From Microvirga sp. VF16 (GTDB taxonomy: Bacteria > Pseudomonadota > Alphaproteobacteria > Rhizobiales > Beijerinckiaceae), in NCBI RefSeq assembly GCF_016864375.1, contig NZ_CP069354.1, positions 4,617,501-4,681,500 on the forward strand: 64,000 nucleotides of DNA. Direction: 5' to 3'. Positions 52,942-61,982 of this stretch are shown here, one piece after another. Below the pieces are notes generated by a model. The model was not told the origin of the DNA and did no database searches. It saw only the letters and a list, made by a program, of their open reading frames with translations. The position numbers and the translations under genes are program-made. Position 1 is the first letter of the stretch, and each line of letters begins with the position of its first letter.

Positions 52942-52975
52942 GAAAAAGAAAGCGCCGCCCCAGCGGGGGCGGCAC
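52942..52975 (-). terminator. Terminator/attenuator-like hairpin in the argD leader
   Basis: On the minus strand GTGCCGCCCC-N4-GGGGCGGCGC forms a 10-bp stem followed by TTTCTTTTT, a textbook intrinsic terminator, about 45 bases before argD. A competing stem CCCCAGC/GCTGGGG uses the same GGGG, as in attenuators. With the start site predicted from the promoter below, the competing arm would lie just upstream of the RNA, so the switch idea needs an earlier start. Confidence 0.65.
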
Positions 52976-52983
52976 GGCTGGGG

Positions 52984-53011
52984 ATTCTAACGAGGTGCGA
53001 GACCCTGTCAA
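52984..53011 (-). promoter_or_regulatory. Probable argD promoter
   Basis: TTGACA (53011-53006), a 16-base spacer and TAGAAT (52989-52984) on the minus strand. The -10 box runs into a GANTC site (GAATC, 52987-52983), the CcrM methylation target that GcrA reads at many alphaproteobacterial promoters. Confidence 0.55.
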
Positions 53012-53271
53012 TTCAAGAGAAATGAAGTCACTCATCACAAGGAATTTTTGCTCGGGTGAGTTCCTTGGGGAAAACGACAGGGCCTGTCCGGGGACTCTTG
53101 CGCCGGAGTCCACCCATCCTGTAACGTTCAAGGATAGTCGAGTACGGCATTCGTGCCACGGCATTCACCCTCAGGAGCGACCCAAGCAACGCGGTCGGAC
53201 ATCAAAACCCTGTCCGCGAGGCATACGGGATTCTGAGCTTGAAGCCGGTCACGATGGAGGCAAGTTTAAAA

Positions 53272-53808
<537 letters not shown>

Positions 53809-53824
53809 AGCAAAGCTTTCCAAT

Positions 53825-53862
53825 AAAAAGGCCGCTCTGATCGTCTTCAGAGCGGCCTTTTT
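53825..53862. terminator. Bidirectional intrinsic terminator between gcrA and phoB
   Basis: AAAAAGGCCGCTCTGA, a six-base loop, then the exact complement ending in TTTTT. A T-run follows on both strands, so it can end gcrA rightwards and phoB leftwards. Confidence 0.93.
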
Positions 53863-53883
53863 GTTTGTATGTCTTCTAGAGTT

Positions 53884-54600
53884 TCAGGCGCTCACAGCCT
53901 GCTCTTCGCGAGCGAAGGTCTCGTCGAAGGAGTAGCCGGCGCCGCGCACGGTGCGGATGGGATCGGGCCGGCGCGGCAGGCCAATCGCCTTGCGCAGGCG
54001 GCCTACATGCACGTCCACGGTGCGCTCGTCGATATAGACGTCATGACCCCAGACGGCATTGAGCAGGTGCTCGCGGGAAAAGACGCGGCCAGGGCTCTGC
54101 ATCAGGAACTCCAGCAGGCGGAACTCGGTCGGACCCAGATGCAGCTCCTGACCGGCGCGACGCACCCGGTGCGTCTCGCGATCGAGTTCAATATCGCCGG
54201 CCCTGAGAAGCGTCGCGATATGCGTCGGCTTCGCCCGGCGCAGGAGCGCACGCACGCGGGCGAGCAGTTCCGGCACCGAGAACGGCTTGACGATATAATC
54301 GTCCGCGCCGGTGGAGAGGCCGCGGATACGGTCGCCCTCCTCCCCGCGCGCCGTGAGCATGATGATCGGCAGACGCTCGGTTTCCGTCCGCGCGCGGATG
54401 CGCCGGCACAGCTCGATCCCGGAGAGGCCCGGCAGCATCCAGTCGAGCAGCACGATGTCGGGCACCTGCTCGCGCAACCGGATTTCCGCCTCGTCACCGC
54501 GCGATACGCTGTCCACCTCGTAGCCTTCGGCCTCGAGGTTGTAGCGCAGGAGCAGCATCAGGGGCTCTTCGTCCTCGACGATCAGAACGCGAGGTCCCAT
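53884..54600 (-). CDS. phoB: Phosphate regulon response regulator PhoB
   Basis: A 238-residue OmpR-type regulator. The receiver domain has E9-D10-E11 acids, phospho-acceptor D53 in LLDWMLPGLSG and K105 in DDYIVKPFS. The winged-helix DNA-binding domain includes LLEFLMQSPGRVFSREHLLN, VDVHVGRLRKAI and IRTVRGAGYSF. It binds Pho boxes such as the triple one at 59215-59243. It is the last gene of the pstSCAB-phoUB unit, two bases after phoU. Confidence 0.96.
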   Translation of the reverse strand: MGPRVLIVEDEEPLMLLLRYNLEAEGYEVDSVSRGDEAEIRLREQVPDIVLLDWMLPGLSGIELCRRIRARTETERLPIIMLTARGEEGDRIRGLSTGADDYIVKPFSVPELLARVRALLRRAKPTHIATLLRAGDIELDRETHRVRRAGQELHLGPTEFRLLEFLMQSPGRVFSREHLLNAVWGHDVYIDERTVDVHVGRLRKAIGLPRRPDPIRTVRGAGYSFDETFAREEQAVSA

Positions 54601-54602
54601 GG

Positions 54603-55316
54603 TCAGGCTCCGGTTCCAACCGTGGCATCGATGGAGCGGTCATTCTTGGGCCGGTCGATAGCCAGCGTCTCAGCCGTGACAAGGTAATGGACCGTCTCGG
54701 CAATGTTGGTGGTGTGATCGCCGATGCGCTCGATGTTCTTGGCGCAGAACAGAAGATGCGTGCAGAACGAGATGTTGCGCGGATCTTCCATCATGTAGGT
54801 GAGAAGTTCCCGGAACAGGGAGGTGTAGAGCGCATCAATGGCGCCGTCCCGCTTCCAGACATCGAGAGCCTTCGCCGTGTCCTTCTGCGCATAGGCATCG
54901 AGCACGTCCTTGAGCTGTCCGAGCACCAGATCGTTCATATGCCGGAGCCCAACGACGATCTTGTGCGGCTGGAAATCGTCCCCAATGGCAACCGCGCGCT
55001 TGGCGATGTTCTTGGCCAGATCGCCGATCCGCTCCACGTCGCCCGCGATGCGGATGGCGGAGATGGTCTCGCGCAGATCGACCGCGAGGGGCTGACGCCG
55101 GGCGATGGTGAGAATGGCGCTTTCCTCGACCTCGCGATGAAGAACATCGAGGCGAGGGTCCGATGCGATCACCGTTTGGGCCAGGGGCTTGTCGTGGCGA
55201 GCCAGTGCGTCAACGGAATCCACCAGCATCTTTTCGGCAATGCCGCCCATCTCGGCGATACGCTGCCTGAGCCCCTGGAGGTCGGTGTCGTAGGAGCTGA
55301 CGATATGCTCTGACAT
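54603..55316 (-). CDS. phoU: Phosphate signalling protein PhoU
   Basis: A 237-residue two-bundle helical protein that links the Pst transporter to PhoR and represses the regulon when phosphate is ample. Typical repeats are LRQRIAEMGGIAEKMLVDSVDAL and the second-half ICTHLLF-type stretch NISFCTHLLFCAKNIERIGD. The RIGDLAKNIAKRA and RIGDHTTNIAE pairs are the metal-binding E/DxxxD-type motifs. GGAGGACC precedes the start. It lies between pstB and phoB. Confidence 0.95.
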   Translation of the reverse strand: MSEHIVSSYDTDLQGLRQRIAEMGGIAEKMLVDSVDALARHDKPLAQTVIASDPRLDVLHREVEESAILTIARRQPLAVDLRETISAIRIAGDVERIGDLAKNIAKRAVAIGDDFQPHKIVVGLRHMNDLVLGQLKDVLDAYAQKDTAKALDVWKRDGAIDALYTSLFRELLTYMMEDPRNISFCTHLLFCAKNIERIGDHTTNIAETVHYLVTAETLAIDRPKNDRSIDATVGTGA

Positions 55317-55341
55317 GAAGGTCCTCCGTGAACCGCTTCGA

Positions 55342-56160
55342 TCAGCCGAAGCGGCCCGTGATATAATCCTGGGTTTGTTTCTTGGTCGGGTTCATGAACA
55401 TCTTGGTCGTGGGCCCGAACTCCACGAGCTCGCCGAGATACATGAAGGCCGTGAATTGCGAGATGCGCGCCGCCTGCTGCATGTTGTGCGTGACGATCAC
55501 GATGGTGAACTCGGAGCGGAGCTGCTCGATCAGCTCCTCGATCTTGCCGGTGGAGATCGGATCGAGCGCCGAGGTTGGCTCGTCGAGCAGGATTACCTCC
55601 GGACGCTGCGCGATGGTGCGTGCGATGCACAGGCGCTGCTGCTGACCGCCCGACAGGCCCATACCGGACTGGCGCAGCTTGTCCTTCACCTCGTCCCACA
55701 GGGCTGCCTTGCGCAGAGCCTCCTCGACGCGCCCGTCGAGCTCGGATTTCGGCAGCTTTTCGTAAAGGCGGATGCCAAACGCGATGTTGTCGTAGATCGA
55801 CATGGGGAACGGCGTCGGCTTCTGGAACACCATGCCGACACGGGCGCGAAGCTCGTTCACGTCGATCGAAGGCGAAAGCACATTCTGGCCGTCGAGCAGG
55901 ATCTGACCGTCGGCGCGCTGTTCCGGATACAGGCTGTAGATGCGGTTGAAGGTGCGCAGCAGCGTCGACTTCCCGCAGCCGGAGGGACCGATGAGAGCCG
56001 TGACCTGCCGGTCGTAGAAATCGAGCGAGATATCTTTCAGACTGCGGAAGTCGCCGTAATAGAAATTGAGGTCTTTGACGGCGATGCGTACCGGCGCGCC
56101 GGTATCCGCAGCGGCCGCGTTTCCGATGGCGCTGCTCGTGTTGAGGGCAATCGTGCTCAT
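55342..56160 (-). CDS. pstB: Phosphate ABC transporter ATPase PstB
   Basis: A 272-residue ATPase of high-affinity phosphate import. Walker A GPSGCGKS (58-65), PstB-specific VGMVFQKPTPFPMSIYDNIA, signature LSGGQQQRLCIARTI, Walker B VILLDEPTSALDPISTGKIEE, switch His in IVTHNMQQA. The start overlaps the pstA stop by four bases (ATGA). It couples with PhoU for signalling. Confidence 0.97.
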   Translation of the reverse strand: MSTIALNTSSAIGNAAAADTGAPVRIAVKDLNFYYGDFRSLKDISLDFYDRQVTALIGPSGCGKSTLLRTFNRIYSLYPEQRADGQILLDGQNVLSPSIDVNELRARVGMVFQKPTPFPMSIYDNIAFGIRLYEKLPKSELDGRVEEALRKAALWDEVKDKLRQSGMGLSGGQQQRLCIARTIAQRPEVILLDEPTSALDPISTGKIEELIEQLRSEFTIVIVTHNMQQAARISQFTAFMYLGELVEFGPTTKMFMNPTKKQTQDYITGRFG

Positions 56161-57059
56161 CGGGCTTTATCCTTCCTCAGGAGCAGGCGCGCGACGACCG
56201 ACAGCGCCAGGATCGACATGGTGATGATGAGGGCACCGGCCCAGGCAAGCTCGCGCCAGTTCTCATAAGGCGACAGGGCGAACTGGAAGATCATGACCGG
56301 CAGGTTCGACACACCGCCCATCAGAGTCGGGTTGAACCAGAAATTGTTGTTGAGGGCTGTGAAGAGCAGCGGCGCCGTCTCGCCGGCGATGCGGGCGGTG
56401 GCGAGCAGCACGCCGGTGACCATGCCGGCACGGGCCGCCTTCCAGCTGATCTTGATGATCACCGTCGACATGGGCGCGCCGAGCGCGGCTCCAGCCTCGC
56501 GCAGCGAGCCCGGCACGAGCCGCAACATGTCCTCGGTGGTGCGCACGATGACGGGCACGGCGATGATCGCCAGCGCTACGCCGCCTGCCCAGCCGGAATA
56601 ACCGCCCATGGGCTGCACCATCAGCATGTAGACGAAGAGGCCAATGAGAATGCTGGGCGCCGCGAGCAGAATGTCGTTCACGAAGCGAATGATCTCGGCG
56701 AGCTTGGAGCCCTTGCCGTATTCCGCGAGATAGGTACCGGCCAGAACGCCGATGGGCGTCGCAGCGACGATGCCGAGGAAAGTGAGAATGAGACTGCCGA
56801 CTAGAGCATTGGCAATGCCGCCACCCTGGCTTCCGGGTCCTGGCGTCGTCTCGGTGAAGACCGCCGGCGAGAGACCGCCGATGCCCTCGTAGAGCAGCAT
56901 GAGCAGGATCCAGCCGAGCACTGTGGCGCCGAGGATCGTGAACAGGGTGCAGACGATCTTGAGAGCCTGATTGGCCACATGGCGGCTGCGGCGCACTCGC
57001 CCCCAGGGAGCGGGAGCCGTGGTTGCCGGCGCAACGCGCGTTTGCAGTGCGGTATCCAT
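56157..57059 (-). CDS. pstA: Phosphate ABC transporter permease PstA
   Basis: A 300-residue inner-membrane permease with six predicted helices. Family strings are ETTPGPGSQGGGIANALVGS, LAEYGKGSKLAEIIRFVNDI, and the coupling segment LREAGAALGAPMSTVIIKIS. An ATG at 57059 with GGGAGG upstream is preferred over a GTG two codons earlier. It ends in an ATGA overlap with pstB. Confidence 0.95.
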   Translation of the reverse strand: MDTALQTRVAPATTAPAPWGRVRRSRHVANQALKIVCTLFTILGATVLGWILLMLLYEGIGGLSPAVFTETTPGPGSQGGGIANALVGSLILTFLGIVAATPIGVLAGTYLAEYGKGSKLAEIIRFVNDILLAAPSILIGLFVYMLMVQPMGGYSGWAGGVALAIIAVPVIVRTTEDMLRLVPGSLREAGAALGAPMSTVIIKISWKAARAGMVTGVLLATARIAGETAPLLFTALNNNFWFNPTLMGGVSNLPVMIFQFALSPYENWRELAWAGALIITMSILALSVVARLLLRKDKAR

Positions 57060-57069
57060 GGTCACCTCC

Positions 57070-58044
57070 CTAACCCACCTTCACGCGCGACACGAGGAAC
57101 CGGGCGAGCACGAGCACGGCGAACGTGACCAGGAACAGGATACAGCCGAGAGCCATCAGCGCATTGAGCTGCAGGCCGATCGCCTCGTTGAATTCATTGG
57201 CGATGCGCGAGGCGATGGTGGAGCCCGGATCGAAGATCGAGCCGGACAGGCGGTTCGCGTTGCCGACCACGAAGGTGACCGCCATCGTTTCGCCCAGGGC
57301 ACGGCCGAGGCCGAGCATGATGGCGCCGATGATGCTGACGCCGGCCTGCGGCAGGAGCACGTTGCGCACCACTTCCCAGGTGGTGCAGCCGATGCCGTAG
57401 GCGCTCTCGCGCAGCACCGATGGGATCTGGTCGAGAATATCGCGCGCGATCGACGCGATGAAGGGAATGATCATGATCGCGAGGATGATGCCGGCCGTCA
57501 GGATGCCGACGCCGGAGGGCGTGCGGGCATAAAGAATGGTGCCGACGATGGGCATGCCCTCGACGATGTTCGAGACCGGGATCTGCACGTAATTCGCGAA
57601 GAGCGGCGCGAAGACGAAGAGGCCCCACATGCCGTAGATGATGCTGGGCACGGCAGCGAGCAGCTCGATGGTGGTCGCCACGGGGCGCTTGAGCCAGGGT
57701 GGGCAGAGCTGCGTGAGGAAGATCGCGATCCCGAGGGAGAGAGGCACGCCGATCACGAGGGCGATCAAGGCCGTCGACAGGGTGCCGACGATGGCGACCC
57801 AGGCGCCGTACTGATCCTCGTTGACGTTCCACACGCTCGAGGTGATGAAGCCGAAGCCGAACTCGCGGAAGGCGGGCAGGCCGCCGTAAATCATCGAACC
57901 GAGAATGCCCGCGAGCACGATCAGCACCAAGAGGGCCGATCCAAGGCTCGCCAGACGAAAGAGCCGGTCGAAGCTCGGTTGGGAGGATCGGCGAGCGGAA
58001 GCATCCGCGCTCGTCACGAGACGTTCTTGCGAGAGAGCTACCAT
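57070..58044 (-). CDS. pstC: Phosphate ABC transporter permease PstC
   Basis: A 324-residue permease partner of PstA with six helices. Characteristic segments: WNVNEDQYGAWVAIVGTLST, AAVPSIIYGMWGLFVFAP, the coupling loop ESAYGIGCTTWEVVRNVLLP and GRALGETMAVTFVVGNANRL. An ATG at 58044 is used; an in-frame TTG at 58068 is an alternative. It follows pstS by 35 bases and precedes pstA by 10. Confidence 0.95.
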   Translation of the reverse strand: MVALSQERLVTSADASARRSSQPSFDRLFRLASLGSALLVLIVLAGILGSMIYGGLPAFREFGFGFITSSVWNVNEDQYGAWVAIVGTLSTALIALVIGVPLSLGIAIFLTQLCPPWLKRPVATTIELLAAVPSIIYGMWGLFVFAPLFANYVQIPVSNIVEGMPIVGTILYARTPSGVGILTAGIILAIMIIPFIASIARDILDQIPSVLRESAYGIGCTTWEVVRNVLLPQAGVSIIGAIMLGLGRALGETMAVTFVVGNANRLSGSIFDPGSTIASRIANEFNEAIGLQLNALMALGCILFLVTFAVLVLARFLVSRVKVG

Positions 58045-58079
58045 TCGCCGATCCGCTTTGTTGTTCAATCGAGATCAGA

Positions 58080-59123
58080 TTACTGCGTGAAGACCGGCTG
58101 GCCCGAAGCGTTCTTAATCTCGCTCGCCCAGGTAGCGCGAACCTGGTCCTTCAACTGGCCCGGGAGCGGCACGTAGTCGAGTTCGACAGCCATCTTGTCG
58201 CCGTTCTTGAATGACCAGTCGAAGAACTTCAAGGCCTCGGCCACCTGCTCGGGCTTCTCGGGGTTCTTGGGAACCAGGATGAAGGTCGGCGCGGTAATCG
58301 GCCAGGCCTCGTCGCCGGGCTGGTTGGTCAGCGAGATGCCGTAGCCGGGCGCCGACTTCCAGTCGGCATTGGCGGCAGCGGCCTGGAAAGTCTTCGCTTC
58401 CGGCGACACGAACTTGCCGCTCTTATTCTGGAGCTGGGCGAAGGGGATGCTGTTCTGCTTGGCGTAGGCATATTCGACATAGCCGATGGAGTTCGGCACC
58501 TGCTTCACGAGAGCGGCGACACCCTCGTTGCCCTTGCCGCCCTGGCCGACGGGCCACTGGACGGAGGCGCCTGCACCGGGGCCGCTCTTCCAGCCTTCGG
58601 AAACCTGCGACAGGTAGGTGGTGAACACGCTGGTCGTGCCCGATCCGTCGGAGCGGTAGACCGGAGTGATCGCGGAACTGGGAAGCGTCACACCCTGGTT
58701 GATCTGAGCGATCTTGGCATCGTTCCACTTGGAGATCTTGCCGTTGAAGATGTCGGCGAGAACCTCGCCCGTCAGCTTGAGCTGGCCGGCGGGAACGCCC
58801 TGAACGTTGTAGACGGCCACCACGCCGCCCATAACGGCGGGGAACTGGACGAAGCCGTCCTTCTGCAATTCCTCTCCCTTGAGAGGAGCATCGGTCGCGC
58901 CGAAATCGACGGTCTTGGCCCGGATCTGGCGGATGCCGCCGCTGGAGCCGATGGACTGATAGTTCATGCGGTTCCCGGTTTCCTTGTTATAGGCCTCGGC
59001 CCACTTGGCATAGATCGGGAACGGGAACGTCGCGCCTGCGCCGGTGATGTCAGCAGCAGATGCCGTGGTCGTAAGGCTCGCGACGGCAAGGCCAGCCGCA
59101 ATGGCGTAGGACAAAATCTTCAC
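58080..59123 (-). CDS. pstS: Phosphate-binding protein PstS
   Basis: A 347-residue periplasmic phosphate-binding protein with a signal peptide (residues 1-23, ending TTASAAD). Ligand-binding regions: GAGATFPFPIYAKWAEAY, SIGSSGGIRQIRAKTVDFGA and RSDGSGTTSVFTTYL. The GTG at 59123 is preferred as start because AGGAG lies seven bases before it, whereas the upstream ATG at 59141 has no ribosome site. It is the first gene of the Pst operon; a triple Pho box lies about 90-120 bases upstream. Confidence 0.95.
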   Translation of the reverse strand: MKILSYAIAAGLAVASLTTTASAADITGAGATFPFPIYAKWAEAYNKETGNRMNYQSIGSSGGIRQIRAKTVDFGATDAPLKGEELQKDGFVQFPAVMGGVVAVYNVQGVPAGQLKLTGEVLADIFNGKISKWNDAKIAQINQGVTLPSSAITPVYRSDGSGTTSVFTTYLSQVSEGWKSGPGAGASVQWPVGQGGKGNEGVAALVKQVPNSIGYVEYAYAKQNSIPFAQLQNKSGKFVSPEAKTFQAAAANADWKSAPGYGISLTNQPGDEAWPITAPTFILVPKNPEKPEQVAEALKFFDWSFKNGDKMAVELDYVPLPGQLKDQVRATWASEIKNASGQPVFTQ

Positions 59124-59214
59124 GGTAAGTCTCCTGTTCATAAGCGCGACAGGCCGCTTTGAAGCCTGGGCCGCGTCACGCGATGGGACAGCTAGGCCCG
59201 ACGGATGTCTCCTC

Positions 59215-59243
59215 TACGACAGTTGGATGACAATTACATGACA
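59215..59243 (-). promoter_or_regulatory. Pho box upstream of pstS
   Basis: Three half-sites TGTCATG, TGTCATC and TGTCGTA on the minus strand, each spaced exactly 11 bases. PhoB dimers recognise such direct repeats. A looser pair (TGTCAC/TGTCAT, 12-13 base spacing) is seen at 59284-59303. Confidence 0.88.
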
Positions 59244-59312
59244 CCCCCAAAGGATCCTTGGGAGGCCTGGATTTGTGCCAGTGGATGACAGTTGGCGTGA
59301 CAGGATCGGCCG

Positions 59313-60611
59313 CTAAGGACGAGGCGCTGCTTCCGGGAGCCGCACGGTAAAACGGGCGCCCTGCCCCGGTTCGCTGGCAATATCGAAATGGCCTCGGTGG
59401 CGGTTGACGATATGCTTGACGATGGCAAGGCCGAGGCCCGTTCCTCCCTTGTCCCTGCTCTGGACGACATCGACCCGGTAGAACCGCTCGGTCAGGCGCG
59501 GCAGGTGCTCGGGCGCGATGCCAGGGCCGTAATCCTGCACGGAGAAGGCAACCTGCGGAGCCGGCCCCTCGGTACGGGCGACCTCGACATCCACCCTCCC
59601 GCCGCTCTCGCCGTATTTCACAGCGTTCTCTATCAGGTTCTCGGCGACGCGCAGAAGTTCGTCCCGGTCACCGAACACGAAGACGGGCCGGTCCGGTAGC
59701 GTGACTTTGATGACCACCCCCCGCTCCTTCGCCAAAGGCGAGAGGGTTTCCACCATCTGGGCAGCGATGGAGGCAAAGTCGAGGGTCTGCGTCGGCGAGA
59801 GGTGGGCGCGCATCTCGATGCGCGACAGGGACAAAAGGTCGTCGATCAGGCGCTTCATGCGCTGCGCTTGCCCCTTCATGATGTCGAGGAAGCGTTCTCT
59901 CGCCTTGACGTCGTCGCGAGCTGGGCCCTGCAGGGTTTCGATGAAGCCGAGGACCGAGGCCAGCGGAGTGCGCAGTTCATGGCTCGCATTGGCAACGAAA
60001 TCGGCCCGCATGGCCTCGAGCCGCCGGGCGGAGGTGAGATCGCGGAAGAACAGGACGACGCCGGCCTTGACCTCGGGATCGGCCACATCGGCCTGGAGGG
60101 GGCCGATATGCACCTCGAAGGTCCGTTCGGTTGGAATTCTCTCGGAATACTCGACCTTCAGGGGGGCGCCGATTTCCAAGACCTCCTGGATACCGTCGAG
60201 CACGTCCGGGGTGCGCAGGGCAAAGGACAAGGGATGGCCGGTCTTCAGCCCGGCCAGGAGGTCGTAGGCGGCTCTGTTGGCCTCGATCACCACTGATCGC
60301 TGGTCCACCAGGATGACCGGATCGGGGATCTGGGCCAGAACTGCCTCGGCGACGCTGGAGCGCCGGGCTGCCCTCGGCTGTGATGTGATTCCGGCTCCAA
60401 GTCCGAGGCTGCGCTTGGGGCCGGCGACGAGAAAACCGGCGAGAATGGCCACCATGGCCCAGAACAGGAGCCATGCATCCCCATAACCCCGCACCAGCGC
60501 GACGACGACCAGCACGAAACAGGTCACGACGGCACCCCGCAAAGCGGCGTCACGGATCGGAGTGGCGCTCTGCCGGCTGGGGTCCGGCGTGAGGTCGTCG
60601 GGATTGCTCAT
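59313..60611 (-). CDS. phoR: Phosphate regulon sensor histidine kinase PhoR
   Basis: A 432-residue sensor kinase. Two close N-terminal membrane helices (about 24-41 and 45-63), a PAS domain (about 90-200, IPDPVILVDQRSVVIEANRA), the HisKA H-box with H211 in NASHELRTPLASVLGF, and the ATPase domain with N-box NLIENAVKYGESG and G-boxes DYGPGIAPEH and GGTGLGLAIVKHI. It phosphorylates PhoB. The start at 60611 has a poor ribosome site; it is chosen by domain layout. It is read in the same direction as the pst genes, which follow after the Pho box. Confidence 0.93.
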   Translation of the reverse strand: MSNPDDLTPDPSRQSATPIRDAALRGAVVTCFVLVVVALVRGYGDAWLLFWAMVAILAGFLVAGPKRSLGLGAGITSQPRAARRSSVAEAVLAQIPDPVILVDQRSVVIEANRAAYDLLAGLKTGHPLSFALRTPDVLDGIQEVLEIGAPLKVEYSERIPTERTFEVHIGPLQADVADPEVKAGVVLFFRDLTSARRLEAMRADFVANASHELRTPLASVLGFIETLQGPARDDVKARERFLDIMKGQAQRMKRLIDDLLSLSRIEMRAHLSPTQTLDFASIAAQMVETLSPLAKERGVVIKVTLPDRPVFVFGDRDELLRVAENLIENAVKYGESGGRVDVEVARTEGPAPQVAFSVQDYGPGIAPEHLPRLTERFYRVDVVQSRDKGGTGLGLAIVKHIVNRHRGHFDIASEPGQGARFTVRLPEAAPRP

Positions 60612-60667
60612 CGGGAAAATGTCTTGGAGGCGCTGCCTGCACTGTTTAGGACAGGCTCCGCCAAGTG

Positions 60668-61732
60668 TCATCTCCCGCCAAGCTCGACCTCGCCAGGGAC
60701 ATCGTTCTCATCCGGCTTGAAAGCCAGCCGGGCCGACCGGATGCGATTGCGGATCTCGTAGGCACCGAGGATCGCAAGGGCGATCACGAAGGGGATGAGG
60801 TAATAGCAGAGGCGGTAAAGAAGCAGTGCGCCCAGTACCGGCTCGCGAGGATAGTTCGACAAGGCCAGCAGAATGGTGGCCTCGAAGACTCCGAGCCCTC
60901 CCGGAGCATGACTTGCAACACCCAGCATGACGGCGAAGATATAGACCGCCAGGAAGGTCTCGAAGCTGAGATTGTGCCCTCCGGGCAGGAGCACGAAGAG
61001 AACGCCGGCGCCAGCACAGACATCGCCCGCGCCGATCAGGATCTGGGCAAGCGACAGGCGAAAGCCCGGCAGCTCCAGCTTCCATCCCTGGATTTTCACG
61101 GCGCGGCGCTTGATCGATACCCACACCATATAGGTGAGGACGAAGAGGGCAGCGCCCAGGCCAAGAAGCTGGTTCATCCAGATATGGGTATAGACAAGGC
61201 TCGCCAGCTCATCGGCCATCCTGATCAGGCTCCAGGCCAAAACCAGGGCCATGCCAAGCCAGAAGGTCACCCCGGCGATCACCGTGAGGCTCGCCACCCG
61301 CCCCGGGCTCACTCCCTTCGGGGAATAGATCCAATAACGGACCGTGCCGGCCGTCAGAAGCGGGAACCCGAGAGTAAAGCTCACCGCATAGCTCGTGAAG
61401 GACGCGAGAGCGGTCGTGCGGTAGGGAATCTGCAGCTTGAGCTGCCGCAGGGCGATGGCATCGTAGCAGGTCAGCAGGCTGTAGCTGATGGCGGTGAAGA
61501 GGATTGCGAGGCCGATCTGGCGCAGGCTGGCAGCTGTGAAAGCGGCTTTCAGTTCATTGACATCGATTTCTGACACGATGTGCCAGAGAACCACCAGTGA
61601 CGCACCAAACAGGATGATGCTCGCCGCCATCCCGATCCAGGCGAACCGACGGGAGCGACGCTCCTTCGGATGAAGGGCTTCGGCAGAGGACATCTCCGGT
61701 GGCGATACCGGCTGGGGACTCATATCATTCAT
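60668..61732 (-). CDS. YbhN/LPG-synthase-type integral membrane protein (UPF0104)
   Basis: A 354-residue multi-pass membrane protein with about eight predicted helices, of the family that includes YbhN and the flippase domain of lysyl-phosphatidylglycerol synthase. Diagnostic pieces are SFTLGFPLLTAGTVRYWIYS, a central GAGDVCAGAGVLFVLLP and ASHAPGGLGVFEATILLAL. The lysyl-transferase domain is absent, so it is likely a lipid transport or scramblase protein. Starts at 61732 and 61723 are both possible. It lies upstream of phoR in the same direction. Confidence 0.85.
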   Translation of the reverse strand: MNDMSPQPVSPPEMSSAEALHPKERRSRRFAWIGMAASIILFGASLVVLWHIVSEIDVNELKAAFTAASLRQIGLAILFTAISYSLLTCYDAIALRQLKLQIPYRTTALASFTSYAVSFTLGFPLLTAGTVRYWIYSPKGVSPGRVASLTVIAGVTFWLGMALVLAWSLIRMADELASLVYTHIWMNQLLGLGAALFVLTYMVWVSIKRRAVKIQGWKLELPGFRLSLAQILIGAGDVCAGAGVLFVLLPGGHNLSFETFLAVYIFAVMLGVASHAPGGLGVFEATILLALSNYPREPVLGALLLYRLCYYLIPFVIALAILGAYEIRNRIRSARLAFKPDENDVPGEVELGGR

Positions 61733-61982
61733 GAAAGCGGTCAATCAGCCTCAGCGTGGAAAAGATCGCATCGAGGTACGAGGGCTGTCCTGCATCTATG
61801 CGCTGGCAGGAGGAACTGCCAGACGCCGCCGGCCTTTTAATGGTTTCGCAAGGCTGGCGCTACTCTTTCGCCGGAGAAATCGCCACTGGAACCCGATGTG
61901 GGTTGTCAGCCTCGAAAAAGGCCTACAACAATGATTCCCTTGATCGGAGACTTGGCCACAGGGGCGGCCTCAGGAGCTTTGA

